Assembly (NCBI GenBank): GCA_013388685.1
Contig: JACAET010000059.1
Span: 62,001 to 126,000, forward strand
DNA length: 64,000 bases
Source of the DNA: Chloroflexota bacterium
GTDB lineage: Bacteria > Chloroflexota > Anaerolineae > Anaerolineales > Villigracilaceae
Direction: 5' to 3'
The notes beneath the pieces are model-generated. The model had not been told where the DNA came from. It was given only the letters and a program-made list of their open reading frames with translations, and made no database searches. Shown here piece by piece: positions 9,547-17,821 of the stretch. The position numbers were made by a program, and so were the translations under genes. The first letter of the stretch is position 1; each line of letters begins with the position of its first letter.

Positions 9547-10236
9547 ATGAAATTTCATTACACCAACCTTGAAACCTGCCACACAGCGACAGGACTCGTC
9601 GTGGTCATTGACGTGATCCGCGCCTTCACGAACGCGGCGTTTGTCTTTTCGCGCGGCGCACGGGAGATTTATCCCGTCAGCGGCGTGGAAGAGGCGCTGG
9701 GAGTCAAGGCACAGATTCCCAACTCGCTTGTGTGCGGGGAGGTCGGCGGTATTCCACCCAAAGGATTCGACTTCGGCAACTCCCCCACTCAAACCAACGC
9801 GATGGATTTGAGCGGCAGGATTGTCGTGCAACGCACAGGCGCAGGGACGCAGGGAATTGTCCGAAGCGTGAATGCTGCTACGCTCCTCGCGGCGAGTTTT
9901 GTCGTTGCCCGTGCAACGGTGGATTACATTCGGAATTTAACGTCTGAAACCATGACCTTTGTAATTACGGGTCAACACGGAGGTGACGGGGGCGACGAAG
10001 ACCTCGCCTGCGCCGAGTATCTCGAGGCTTCGCTCCGTGGCGAATCGCCCGATCCTGCACCGTTCATCGAGCGCGTGATGCGGTCACGCGACGCGCTCAT
10101 GCACCTTGACCCCAACCTGCCTGCCTTCCCGAGAACCGATCTGGATCATTGCTCGTCCATTGACGGATTCGATTTTGCCATGTTGGTGACGAGGGAAAAC
10201 GGACGCCATGTCATGCGAACTGTGAAACCAAGTTGA
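9547..10236 (+). CDS. comB: ComB-family 2-phosphosulfolactate phosphatase-like protein
   Basis: The 229-residue protein matches the ComB family: VVVIDVIRAFTNAAF near the N-terminus, CGEVGGIPPKGFDFGNSP in the centre and VVQRTGAGTQG, the phosphate-binding region. Archaeal ComB removes phosphate from 2-phosphosulfolactate in coenzyme M synthesis. No ComA or ComC is seen here, so the reaction in this organism may be different. The gene follows a REP-like repeat and precedes the antiporter gene by 25 nt. Confidence 0.82.
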   Translation: MKFHYTNLETCHTATGLVVVIDVIRAFTNAAFVFSRGAREIYPVSGVEEALGVKAQIPNSLVCGEVGGIPPKGFDFGNSPTQTNAMDLSGRIVVQRTGAGTQGIVRSVNAATLLAASFVVARATVDYIRNLTSETMTFVITGQHGGDGGDEDLACAEYLEASLRGESPDPAPFIERVMRSRDALMHLDPNLPAFPRTDLDHCSSIDGFDFAMLVTRENGRHVMRTVKPS

Positions 10237-10261
10237 AACGCTCGCCACTGGAGAACACCCT

Positions 10262-11752
10262 TTGAATTTGTCCACCGAACTGATCCTCATCAGCGTTGCC
10301 AGCCTGCTGTTGTTGAGCGTGTTTGCCAGCAAGGTCTCGGATCATTTCGGCATCCCTGCCTTGCTGTTATTCCTGGCTTTGGGCATGCTGGCAGGGTCGG
10401 ACGGTCCCGGGGGAATCTATTTCGACGATGCGGCGCTCTCGCAATTCATCGGCATCGTCGCTCTGAACCTGATCCTGTTTGCAGGCGGATTGGAAACCGA
10501 GTGGAAGGACATCCGCCCCGTCTTGAAAGAGGGCGTCATTCTCTCCTCGCTGGGCGTCCTACTGACTGCGCTGGTAGTCGGCTTGATCGCGCAAGTCCTG
10601 CTTGATTTCACCCTTCTGCAGGGACTCCTGCTCGGCGCGATTGTTTCCTCGACGGACGCGGCGGCGGTCTTTTCGATTTTGCGCTCGAAAAGTTTGGGAT
10701 TGAAGGGAAAACTGCGCCCCCTGCTCGAACTCGAATCGGGAAGCAATGACCCGATGGCGGTCTTTCTGACCGTCGGCCTGATTCAACTCCTGACCCAGCC
10801 TTCTTTTCAGTTCAGCAACCTGCTCGTCTCATTTGTCCTCCAAATCGTTGTGGGAGTCGCCACGGGTCTCATCTTCGGCAAGGCAATTGTCTTCCTTGCC
10901 AACCGCCTGCATCTTGGTTTTGAAGGATTGTATCCCGTCCTGACCTTGTCCATGATGTTCCTGACCTACAGCCTGACCAACGCGGCATACGGCAACGGTT
11001 TCCTCGCCGTCTATCTGGCGGGCATCGTGGCGGGACACCAGGATTTCGTCCACCGCCGCAGTTTGATCCGCTTTCACAACGGCATGGCATGGCTGATGCA
11101 AATCGCCATGTTTCTGACGCTCGGCTTGCTGGTTTTCCCTTCACGGCTGGTCTCCATCATCGGCACGGGATTGCTCGTCGCTGCGGCGTTGATTTTTCTC
11201 GCGCGGCCCATCAGCGTCTTTCTCAGCCTGGCATTTTCCAAATTCGACCTGCGGGAGAAAGCCTTCGTCTCATGGGTGGGATTGCGCGGCGCAGTGCCAA
11301 TCATCCTTGCGACGTTCCCGCTTCTTTCCGGACTACCCGAGGCTGATTCGATTTTCAATATCGTTTTCTTCGTCGTTTTGACCTCCACCCTTCTGCAGGG
11401 AGCGTCCCTGCCTTACGTTGCCAAATGGCTCAAAGTGGATGCGCCCATCGAGAACAAGCCGATTTACCCCATCGAATTTATGCCTGTCAGCGGGTTCAAG
11501 AATGAACTCAAGGAACTGCCCATTCGGGTCAACTCTCCGTTCGCCGGCAAGACCATCGTCGAACTCGGCCTGCCCCCTGAATTTCTCGTTGTGCTGATCG
11601 CCCGCAACAAGGAATTCATCATGCCGAGCGGCGGGATCGAACTGCTCGCGGGCGACACCCTCATCGTCCTTGCAGACAAAGAGACCTTCGCAAAAGTGGA
11701 AGCAAACGCAAACCCAGTAACTCCCCTGGATGTTCTATCCATCCAGCGTTAG
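10262..11752 (+). CDS. NhaP2/CvrA-type K+/H+ or Na+/H+ antiporter with RCK_C domain
   Basis: The protein has 496 residues. About 12 hydrophobic segments fill residues 1-385, with the CPA1 signature SSTDAAAVFSIL and the acidic ELESGSNDPMAVFL. The last 95 residues form a cytoplasmic TrkA-C (RCK_C) domain, which regulates transport. It exchanges monovalent cations for protons. The start is a TTG with GGAG upstream; no better ATG is available. The stop codon lies inside a small palindromic repeat, so the final residues Ile-Gln-Arg may derive from that repeat. Confidence 0.9.
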   Translation: MNLSTELILISVASLLLLSVFASKVSDHFGIPALLLFLALGMLAGSDGPGGIYFDDAALSQFIGIVALNLILFAGGLETEWKDIRPVLKEGVILSSLGVLLTALVVGLIAQVLLDFTLLQGLLLGAIVSSTDAAAVFSILRSKSLGLKGKLRPLLELESGSNDPMAVFLTVGLIQLLTQPSFQFSNLLVSFVLQIVVGVATGLIFGKAIVFLANRLHLGFEGLYPVLTLSMMFLTYSLTNAAYGNGFLAVYLAGIVAGHQDFVHRRSLIRFHNGMAWLMQIAMFLTLGLLVFPSRLVSIIGTGLLVAAALIFLARPISVFLSLAFSKFDLREKAFVSWVGLRGAVPIILATFPLLSGLPEADSIFNIVFFVVLTSTLLQGASLPYVAKWLKVDAPIENKPIYPIEFMPVSGFKNELKELPIRVNSPFAGKTIVELGLPPEFLVVLIARNKEFIMPSGGIELLAGDTLIVLADKETFAKVEANANPVTPLDVLSIQR

Positions 11753-11760
11753 AGAACGCT
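11745..11760. repeat. Hairpin repeat AGCGTT-AGAG-AACGCT
   Basis: A 6-bp stem with a 4-nt AGAG loop. The TAG stop of the antiporter gene is formed inside the repeat. It is related to the repeats at 3217 and 18406. Confidence 0.7.
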
Positions 11761-11785
11761 GTCTACCCAATCTATGGAGTCGGTT

Positions 11786-12172
11786 ATGTACACACTTGGA
11801 GTCAGAAGAGATTTCATCGCCAGACACTTCCTCATCGGCGGGGACTGGGGACCCGAGAATTTCCCCAATTCGCATCACTACATTCTTGAATTGCAACTCG
11901 AAGGCAGCGAACTCGACCAGCACGGCTATCTCGTGGACATCGTGGACGTGGAGAAACATCTGGACGAGATCGTCAACTACTACAAGGAGCAATTGCTGAA
12001 CGACAAGCCTGAGTTTGCAGGCTTGAATCCGTCCATCGAGCATTTCGCACGGATACTCGCCGCTTCATTGAGCGAACGCATCAAAGCGGCAAACATCTCC
12101 ACGCTGAAGGTGGTGCTGTGGGAGAACGAGTCGGCGTGGGCGGCATTTCGAGTTGACAGGTTGGCAAGTTAA
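11786..12172 (+). CDS. 6-pyruvoyl-tetrahydropterin / 6-carboxytetrahydropterin synthase family protein
   Basis: The 128-residue protein shows the PTPS/QueD pattern: FIARHFLIGG near the start and NSHHYILELQLEG supply zinc-binding histidines, PSIEHFARILAASL follows and LWENESAWAAF contains the pterin-binding Glu. It should convert 7,8-dihydroneopterin triphosphate into a tetrahydropterin. The ATG at 11786 is preferred, with GGAG just upstream. No other queuosine genes are in the window. The neighbours are a glycosyltransferase and a methyltransferase, which could suggest a modified pterin. That link is inference. Confidence 0.82.
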   Translation: MYTLGVRRDFIARHFLIGGDWGPENFPNSHHYILELQLEGSELDQHGYLVDIVDVEKHLDEIVNYYKEQLLNDKPEFAGLNPSIEHFARILAASLSERIKAANISTLKVVLWENESAWAAFRVDRLAS

Positions 12173-12225
12173 CAGGTTGGCAGGTTGGAACGTTTCAACC
12201 TGCTAACTTTCAAACCTTCGAACTG
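12154..12225. repeat. Degenerate AACAGGTTGGCAGGTTGG / CAACCTGC repeat tract
   Basis: Tandem-like copies of CAGGTTGGCA are followed by the inverse CAACCTGCTAAC, so the tract can fold. The last residues of the pterin synthase gene run into it. Related tracts occur at 17763-17820, 30934-30990 (inside a gene) and 37797-37840. Confidence 0.55.
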
Positions 12226-12231
12226 GTGTTT

Positions 12232-13332
12232 ATGAAAATTGGACTGGTGATCTACGGCTCTCTTGCAACTCTCAGCGGCGGGTATTTATACGACCGCAAA
12301 CTGGTGGAGTATTTGCGCGCACAAGGCGACACGGTGGACATCATCTCCCTGCCGTGGAGGAATTACGCTTCGCACCTGACCGATAACCTTCGCTTTCGCC
12401 TCCCGCGTGACCTCGACCTGATCATCGAAGACGAACTGAATCATCCCTCCCTGCTGGCTGCCAACCGCAAGCCGCATCCGTACCCCGCCATCAGCCTCGT
12501 CCACCATTTGCGCTGTTCGGAATTGCGACCGAAATGGCAGAATGACCTGTACCGCATTGTCGAAAAGAAATACCTGCAAAGCGTGGACGGGTTCATATTC
12601 AACTCGAAAACGACGCAAGGCGTGGTACAGGGTTTAATCGGAAACGACAAACCGAGCGTTGTCGCTCACCCGCCGACAGACAGGTTTAGCGAGCGGGGCA
12701 TTTCGGAGAAAGAGATTCGAGTACGCGCCCCAAGCGCCGAGTTGCGGATCTTGTTTTTGGGGAATGTGATTTATCGGAAAGGACTGCACACCCTGCTCAA
12801 TGCGGTCAAAAGTCTAAAGCGCCGCCCTGAGTGTATCGAAGGGTCGAAAGTCAGAGTGGAGGTGGTTGGCGGGTTGACGGCTGAACCGAAGTATGCCGAG
12901 GAAATGCGAAGATTTGTCACCGTCAACGGTCTATCGTCCAGCGTCACTTTCCACGGCGCCCTCGATAATGAACCATTGATCGAAATGTACAGGCGGTCGC
13001 ATGTCATGGTCGTGCCGTCGAGTTATGAGGGGTTTGGAATTGTGTATCTCGAAGGGATGGGTTTCGGTCTGCCTGCGATTGGGACGACGGCGGGTGCGGC
13101 AGGCGAGATCATCACGGCTGGCGAGAATGGGTATCTCATCGAGCCAGGGGATGATGCGAGGCTGGCAGGGCTTCTCGACGAACTGGCAAATGACCGCGAG
13201 CTGCTGGGAAAATTATCCCTGAATGCGGTGAGGAGATACAAGTCCCAGCCGAGGTGGGAGGAGATGGCGGGGGAAATTCGAGCGTTTTTGTATCGGATGA
13301 CCGAGACCTGGAAGGAGTACTGCGAGAAATGA
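12232..13332 (+). CDS. Glycosyltransferase family 4
   Basis: A 366-residue GT-B enzyme. The C-terminal donor-binding half has LRILFLGNVIYRKGLHTLL and the GT4 signature VPSSYEGFGIVYLEGM with the conserved EX7E glutamates. It should move a sugar from a nucleotide donor to a lipid, glycan or small acceptor in the cytoplasm. Residues 195-206 read SLKRRPECIEGSK and come from a CCCTGAG...CGAAGGG repeat. The ATG at 12232 is chosen over a GTG two codons earlier. It overlaps the methyltransferase gene by an ATGA. Confidence 0.88.
   Translation: MKIGLVIYGSLATLSGGYLYDRKLVEYLRAQGDTVDIISLPWRNYASHLTDNLRFRLPRDLDLIIEDELNHPSLLAANRKPHPYPAISLVHHLRCSELRPKWQNDLYRIVEKKYLQSVDGFIFNSKTTQGVVQGLIGNDKPSVVAHPPTDRFSERGISEKEIRVRAPSAELRILFLGNVIYRKGLHTLLNAVKSLKRRPECIEGSKVRVEVVGGLTAEPKYAEEMRRFVTVNGLSSSVTFHGALDNEPLIEMYRRSHVMVVPSSYEGFGIVYLEGMGFGLPAIGTTAGAAGEIITAGENGYLIEPGDDARLAGLLDELANDRELLGKLSLNAVRRYKSQPRWEEMAGEIRAFLYRMTETWKEYCEK
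12825..12843. repeat. CCCTGAG...CGAAGGG repeat inside the glycosyltransferase gene
   Basis: CCCTGAGTGTATCGAAGGG has the form of a dispersed bacterial repeat usually found between genes (CCCTGAGcctgtCGAAGGG). Here it is read in frame as part of RRPECIEGS, in the region between the start of the second Rossmann domain and VEVVGG. Confidence 0.6.
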
Positions 13333-14255
13333 AAGCAAGGGAATATTCCTTCCCCCGCTACCTGCTCTCCAAACAAAGCGTGGATGACCGCGCCCTGAAC
13401 AAGGATGTGTTATCTGCGCTGAAAGCGAATTTGCCGCCACAGCCGCTTCGCATTATCGAAGTCGGCGCGGGGGTCGGGACGATGCTCAGGCGGCTGGTGC
13501 GGTGGGATGTCATTCAACGGGCTGAATATGTGATGGTGGATGAGATGGCGGAAAACATCGCGTACGCGTCAGAGTGGGTGAAGGCTTGGGCGGAGGAGGC
13601 AGGTTTGAGCGTGGAAAGAGGCGGGGAGAATCATGCGCGGGTGTTCGATACGAGGCGCGAGGTCCGCATCCGCTTCGAGCGGGCAGACGTTTTCGATTTC
13701 ATCCGGAAAAATCAAACGCCCGCCGATCTGTTGGTTGCACATGCGTTTTTGGATTTACTGCCAATGCCTGAGTCATTGCCGAAGTTGTTGTCTCTCACAA
13801 AAGGGCTGGCGTGGCTGACGGTCAACTTCGACGGCGTGACGACGTTCGAGCCGACAATCGACGCGGCGCTGGACGCGCAGATCGAGCGGCTGTATCATGA
13901 AACGATGGACAGGCGGGCAACGGGCGGCGACAGCCGAAGCGGGCGTCATTTGTTTGGGTATTTGCGCGGCGCAGGCACAGAGCTTCTGGCGGCGGGCGCG
14001 TCAGATTGGGTGGTGTATGCACGGAATGGAAGGTATGCGGAGGAGGAGGCGTATTTTTTGCATTTCATTTTGCATTTTTTCGAAGAGTCGTTGATGGGAC
14101 ATGGAGAGTTGGATGAAGCGGTACTTGCAGACTGGCTGAATGCACGCCGCGCACAAATCGAACGCGGCGAGTTGGTGTATATCGCGCATCAAATGGATTT
14201 TTTGGTGAAACCAATCGGGGGGGGAGTCCGTATAATGGATACGGAGCGAAAATGA
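13329..14255 (+). CDS. SAM-dependent methyltransferase
   Basis: The 308-residue protein has motif I IIEVGAGVGTML near residue 40 and an acidic VMVDEM at the end of beta-2, typical of class I methyltransferases. A later FDFIRKNQTPADLLVAHAFLDLL matches the motif IV/post-IV region. The acceptor is unknown. The ATG overlaps the glycosyltransferase stop (ATGA), and its own stop overlaps the next start in the same way, so the three genes are translationally coupled. The earlier in-frame Met lies inside the glycosyltransferase and is rejected. Confidence 0.82.
   Translation: MKAREYSFPRYLLSKQSVDDRALNKDVLSALKANLPPQPLRIIEVGAGVGTMLRRLVRWDVIQRAEYVMVDEMAENIAYASEWVKAWAEEAGLSVERGGENHARVFDTRREVRIRFERADVFDFIRKNQTPADLLVAHAFLDLLPMPESLPKLLSLTKGLAWLTVNFDGVTTFEPTIDAALDAQIERLYHETMDRRATGGDSRSGRHLFGYLRGAGTELLAAGASDWVVYARNGRYAEEEAYFLHFILHFFEESLMGHGELDEAVLADWLNARRAQIERGELVYIAHQMDFLVKPIGGGVRIMDTERK
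14231..14236 (+). promoter_or_regulatory. Possible internal -10 box TATAAT before the NlpC/P60-like gene
   Basis: CCGTATAATGG lies 15 nt before the ATG at 14252, inside the methyltransferase 3' end, with a GGAG in between. It could give separate transcription of the last gene of the cassette. Confidence 0.35.
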
Positions 14256-14830
14256 TTTATACATATCAGATCGAAGGATTAACCCTGCAAACGGGTGACA
14301 TCATCTGCACGATGAACGGCAAGCCCGACATTCTGCCCGGCGAGTTCTGGCGGCTCGTCGGTCGGCTTGTGCCGGGGGATGTGGATCATGTGGCGATGTA
14401 CGTCGGTCCTGCAGGGAGATGTGTGGAAGCGGGCGCGCGCGGCGTGATCAAATTTACGGTCTTCGACGGGCAGTGGGATACGGAGCGCATGGCGCGGCGG
14501 CGCGGACTTTTGTTCGATACGTTCTACGGAATTGTCTCCCCCCTAGATGGGATCGAACTTTCGGAAAGCGAAGAGCATCGGATGCGGCAGACGGTGGCGG
14601 CATATGCGCTGGCACAGGTAGGCAAGCCGTATAACCTGAACTTCCTGAACGCAGAAACGGAAGAGGCGTTCTACTGCAGTCAACTGGCGTATAAGGCGTA
14701 TCAACAGGTTGGGATCAATCTCAATACGGGACTGGCAATGGAGCAATTGCCGGGGACGAATGCAATTATTTACCCGCAGGAGATTTGGGCGGGGTTTAGT
14801 CATCGGAAGGCAGATGGCAGTTGCCAGTGA
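14252..14830 (+). CDS. YiiX-like permuted papain (NlpC/P60 superfamily) hydrolase
   Basis: The 192-residue protein has the circularly permuted order of the YiiX/poxvirus G6R branch. His is in VDHVAMYVG, an acidic residue follows in CVEAGARGV and the nucleophile Cys lies late in FYCSQLAYKAY. Such proteins cleave amide or ester bonds, possibly in lipids or peptides. No signal peptide is visible, so it is probably cytoplasmic. It is the last gene of the pterin synthase / glycosyltransferase / methyltransferase series. Confidence 0.75.
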   Translation: MIYTYQIEGLTLQTGDIICTMNGKPDILPGEFWRLVGRLVPGDVDHVAMYVGPAGRCVEAGARGVIKFTVFDGQWDTERMARRRGLLFDTFYGIVSPLDGIELSESEEHRMRQTVAAYALAQVGKPYNLNFLNAETEEAFYCSQLAYKAYQQVGINLNTGLAMEQLPGTNAIIYPQEIWAGFSHRKADGSCQ

Positions 14831-14982
14831 TCAGAGTGAGCAATGACAAATTCGCCGCGAGGATTGCAAGAAGCGGGGTATAATTCTTCTCATCAATCAT
14901 CAATATCAGCAGTCCACCGCTGTGTTCGTTTGAGGGAAACTCATTCTTTACCAGGCACGACTTCTGAAGAACAGGAAAAGTT

Positions 14983-16224
14983 TTGAATTTCGAACAATTT
15001 AATTTGGATTCCCGCCTCATGCAGGGAATCAAACTCGCGGGTTATGAAACCGCGACTCCCATTCAGGAGGCGGCAATCCCCGCCGCCCTGCGCGGACGCG
15101 ATATCATCGGCACCGCGCAGACAGGCACCGGTAAAACCGCCGCCTTCGTTCTTCCTATTCTCAACAGGTTACTTGACGGTCCCAAAGGGATGCCGCGGGC
15201 GCTTATCGTCACGCCGACGCGTGAACTCGCCGAGCAAATCCATCAGGTGACGAAAACGCTGGCAGCGGGGACGGGGCTGAGGAGCGCAACCATCTACGGG
15301 GGAGTCGGAGCCGACCGCCAGATCAAGGCATTGCGCCAGGGTGTGGAAATTCTGGTCGCCACGCCGGGTCGCCTGCTGGATCTTATTCAGCAGAGGCAGG
15401 CAAAAATGGAACGCATCGAAATCCTCGTGCTCGATGAAGCCGACCGCATGTTCGACATGGGCTTTCTGCCGGATGTGAAACGCATCATCAAGGTGGTGCC
15501 CGCCGAACGGCAGACGATGCTGTTCTCGGCGACGTTCCCGCCTGAGGTGGAACAACTCGCCTCGCAATCGCTCAAGGAGCCGCAGCGCATTTCGATGGGC
15601 ATCAGCAAACCTGCGATAACAGTGACACACGCGTTGTATCCGGTGCCGCCGCATTTGAAGTCCGCGCTGCTCATCAAACTGCTCAAGCAAATCGATTCAG
15701 ATTCGGTGCTGGTTTTCACGCGCACCAAGCATCGCGCCGACAAGGTGGCGCGGCAAATCGCGCACGCAGGGTTCCGCGTCACGAGTCTGCACGGCAACCG
15801 CACCCAGGGACAACGCCAGAATGCGCTCAGCGGTTTCAAGAGCGGGCATTTTCCCATCATGGTCGCCACCGATATTGCAGCGCGCGGTCTCGACATTGAA
15901 AGCATCACGCACGTCATCAACTACGACATGCCCGACACCGCCGACGCCTACATCCACCGCATCGGGCGCACGGGACGCGCCCAGCGCACCGGCGACGCGT
16001 TCACGCTCGTCACCGATGAAGACCGGGATATGATTCGGACTCTCGAACGCATCATGAAGCAGTCGCTGGAAAAAATCACCCTCCCCGATTTCGACTACTC
16101 GCCTCCCCCCCCGCCGAGATCTGCCTCTGACCACCACGGGCGCGGCGCGCCCCGCCCTGCGCGTCCTGCTCCCACGCCGAAGAGTTTTTCAAAGAACCGG
16201 CTGGCGCCGAGACGCAAAAAATGA
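14983..16224 (+). CDS. DEAD-box RNA helicase, RhlE-like
   Basis: The 413-residue helicase carries all core motifs in order: the Q motif (GYETATPIQ), AQTGTGKT, PTRELAEQ, TPGRLLD, DEAD in VLDEADRMFDMGF, SAT, ATDIAARGLDIE and HRIGRTGRA. A basic, proline-rich tail probably binds RNA. It unwinds short RNA duplexes in ribosome assembly or cold adaptation. The start is TTG with AGGAAAAG upstream. A cold-shock gene lies convergent to it, a functionally fitting neighbour. Confidence 0.93.
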   Translation: MNFEQFNLDSRLMQGIKLAGYETATPIQEAAIPAALRGRDIIGTAQTGTGKTAAFVLPILNRLLDGPKGMPRALIVTPTRELAEQIHQVTKTLAAGTGLRSATIYGGVGADRQIKALRQGVEILVATPGRLLDLIQQRQAKMERIEILVLDEADRMFDMGFLPDVKRIIKVVPAERQTMLFSATFPPEVEQLASQSLKEPQRISMGISKPAITVTHALYPVPPHLKSALLIKLLKQIDSDSVLVFTRTKHRADKVARQIAHAGFRVTSLHGNRTQGQRQNALSGFKSGHFPIMVATDIAARGLDIESITHVINYDMPDTADAYIHRIGRTGRAQRTGDAFTLVTDEDRDMIRTLERIMKQSLEKITLPDFDYSPPPPPRSASDHHGRGAPRPARPAPTPKSFSKNRLAPRRKK

Positions 16225-16230
16225 ATCAAA

Positions 16231-16262
16231 AAGGAGCCTGACGCTTTCGCATCAGGCTCCTT
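16231..16262 (-). terminator. Strong terminator between the helicase and cold-shock genes
   Basis: An 11-bp perfect stem AAGGAGCCTGA/TCAGGCTCCTT with a 10-nt loop. Read on the minus strand it ends in TTTTT, serving the cold-shock gene. Read on the plus strand it can also stop the helicase transcript. Confidence 0.85.
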
Positions 16263-16307
16263 CACCAAACTTCGGAAGTCTTGCAGAGTTCCGAAGTCTC
16301 TTGGTTG

Positions 16308-16517
16308 CTAGATCATTCTGACGTTGCTTGCCTGCGGTCCTTTGGGTCCCTGTTCGACATTGAACTCGACCTTTTGACCTTCGGTCAGATTGCGGTAACC
16401 ATCACCCTGAATGGCGGAGAAGTGGACGAAGACGTCCTTGCCGCCTTCGCGTTCGATGAAACCGAAGCCCTTGTCACCGTTGAACCACTTGACCGTACCC
16501 ATTATTCTTTCAGACAT
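16308..16517 (-). CDS. csp: Cold-shock protein, CspA family
   Basis: The 69-residue single cold-shock domain has RNP1 (KGFGFIE) and RNP2 (VFVHFSAI), and the usual start [14 protein letters not shown]. It binds single-stranded RNA and DNA and melts RNA structures in the cold. AGGAGG precedes the ATG at 16517; the longer frame from 16568 is not supported. A long 5' leader with a hairpin plus T-rich run suggests post-transcriptional control, as for many csp genes. Confidence 0.95.
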   Translation of the reverse strand: MSERIMGTVKWFNGDKGFGFIEREGGKDVFVHFSAIQGDGYRNLTEGQKVEFNVEQGPKGPQASNVRMI

Positions 16518-16574
16518 GTTTTGCCTCCTATGGCAATTGATAGATTTTAGGCGTCCTGTTCGTTCCATCGGAGG

Positions 16575-16611
16575 TCAAAACAAAACGACTCACGAAGTCA
16601 AACCGTGAGCC
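16575..16611 (-). promoter_or_regulatory. Hairpin plus T-rich run in the csp 5' leader
   Basis: On the minus strand GGCTCACG...CGTGAGTC form a stem followed by GTTTTGTTTTG, about 60 nt before the csp ATG. It resembles an intrinsic terminator placed in a leader and could act as an attenuator or thermosensitive element. No folding calculation was done. Confidence 0.45.
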
Positions 16612-16818
16612 GCTGTGTTCTTCGAACCAACGTAACTTACCGTTATCCTACTGGGCTTCATCGTAACAGCATAACGGGAATGTGTCAATGAAAAAACCAT
16701 ACGGAAAATCGTATAAAATCAGCGCCCGATACACATTTCAGAGAAATCGTACAACGGGTTGCGGCAAATCCCGACGGCATCCGGTTTGCTCGACTAATCA
16801 AGTTTCTTCAATTCCCCG

Positions 16819-16824
16819 TATAAT
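16819..16824 (+). promoter_or_regulatory. -10 box TATAAT, probable leaderless start
   Basis: TATAAT ends 7 nt before the ATG at 16832. There is no Shine-Dalgarno sequence between. Confidence 0.55.
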
Positions 16825-16831
16825 ACAATTT

Positions 16832-17755
16832 ATGAACTTTCTCATCACGGGAGCCGCGGGATTCCTCGGCTCATCGCTTGCCAACCATCTTGCCCGCGAG
16901 GGACATCAGGTGCGCGGGCTGGACGATCTTTCCACAGGCGACCCTCAGGCGCTGGCGCCCGATGTCCACTTCACGCGCGGCGATGTGAGCGACCGCCCCA
17001 AATTGTGGACACTTCTTCAGGAAGTGGATGTCGTTTATCACCTTGCCGCGCGGGTGTCGGTACCGGAGTCGGTTTTGTATCCGCGCGACTACAACCACGT
17101 CAACGTGGGCGGGACGGTGGCGCTCATGGAAGCCATACGGGATGTCGGTGTACGCCGCATCGTTCTCGCCTCGAGCGGGGCGGTGTACGGCAACCAAGCC
17201 GAACAGCCGCTGAAAGAGACTCTCACGCCCAATCCGCGCTCACCGTATGCGGTCTCGAAACTGGCGGCGGAATATTACGTCCGCACGATTGGCGGGTTGT
17301 GGAGCATCGAGACGGTCAGCCTGCGCATCTTCAACGCCTACGGACCGGGGCAACACCTGCCCCCTTCTCATCCGCCTGTCATTCCACATTATCTCAAGCA
17401 GGCGCTGCGCGGCGGGACACTGGTGGCGCACGGAGACGGCTTGCAAACCCGCGATTACGTCTATGTGGACGACGTGATCAGCGCGCTGGTTGCCGCGGCG
17501 ACCGCGCCCAATATCAACGGACTGGTCATCAATATCGGTTCGGGCAGGGAGACCAGCATCCGAGAGTTGATCAAGGCTGTGCTGGAGGTGACGGGAAGCA
17601 AAGCCGAGGTCATCTATAATGCCCAGACCTCCGGCGGCGTTTTGCGCATGTGCGCCGATATATCGCTGGCAAAGGAAAAGTTGGGGTATCGCCCGTCCAT
17701 CAACCTGGAAGATGGGTTGAGGTTGACGATGAAACGAGACAATCGCTTCAAATAG
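16832..17755 (+). CDS. NAD-dependent sugar epimerase/dehydratase (UDP-glucose 4-epimerase-like)
   Basis: The 307-residue extended SDR has the Rossmann motif GAAGFLGSSLA, the catalytic Ser in LASSGAVYG and the YxxxK pair in SPYAVSK. It changes the sugar of an NDP-hexose using bound NAD. The exact sugar (UDP-Glc/Gal or dTDP-Glc type) cannot be told. The upstream in-frame extension to 16682 is not credible, because it runs through the promoter and has no homologous character. Confidence 0.9.
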   Translation: MNFLITGAAGFLGSSLANHLAREGHQVRGLDDLSTGDPQALAPDVHFTRGDVSDRPKLWTLLQEVDVVYHLAARVSVPESVLYPRDYNHVNVGGTVALMEAIRDVGVRRIVLASSGAVYGNQAEQPLKETLTPNPRSPYAVSKLAAEYYVRTIGGLWSIETVSLRIFNAYGPGQHLPPSHPPVIPHYLKQALRGGTLVAHGDGLQTRDYVYVDDVISALVAAATAPNINGLVINIGSGRETSIRELIKAVLEVTGSKAEVIYNAQTSGGVLRMCADISLAKEKLGYRPSINLEDGLRLTMKRDNRFK

Positions 17756-17762
17756 CGCTTAG

Positions 17763-17820
17763 GAGTTGACAGGGTTCTTTGAGCGTTCCAGCCTGCCAAA
17801 CTCCCAACTTTCCAACCGGA
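17763..17820. repeat. Degenerate GTTGACAGG...CCAACTTTCCAACC repeat tract
   Basis: This tract resembles those at 12154 and 37797 and fills the spacer before the DNA glycosylase start. Confidence 0.45.
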
Positions 17821-17821
17821 T

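Larger units (their letters stand above)
16518..16831. other. 314-nt divergent spacer between csp and the epimerase gene
   Basis: From left to right it holds the csp ribosome binding site, a T-rich tract and hairpin on the csp side, and AT-rich sequence. On the plus strand it ends with a TATAAT box for the epimerase gene. No open frame with a ribosome binding site was found in it. Confidence 0.6.

Noticed and set aside
13574..13640. A frame with GEGLGGGGRF that looks like the LGEGLGG repeat peptide of R2lox
   Set aside because: It is in another frame of the methyltransferase gene, whose own frame reads VKAWAEEAGLSV normally, and the DNA lacks the CCCCTCTCC hairpin.
16682..16831. N-terminal extension of the epimerase
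   Set aside because: It includes the promoter region and no Rossmann sequence; the true start is at GAAG-type motif near 16832.
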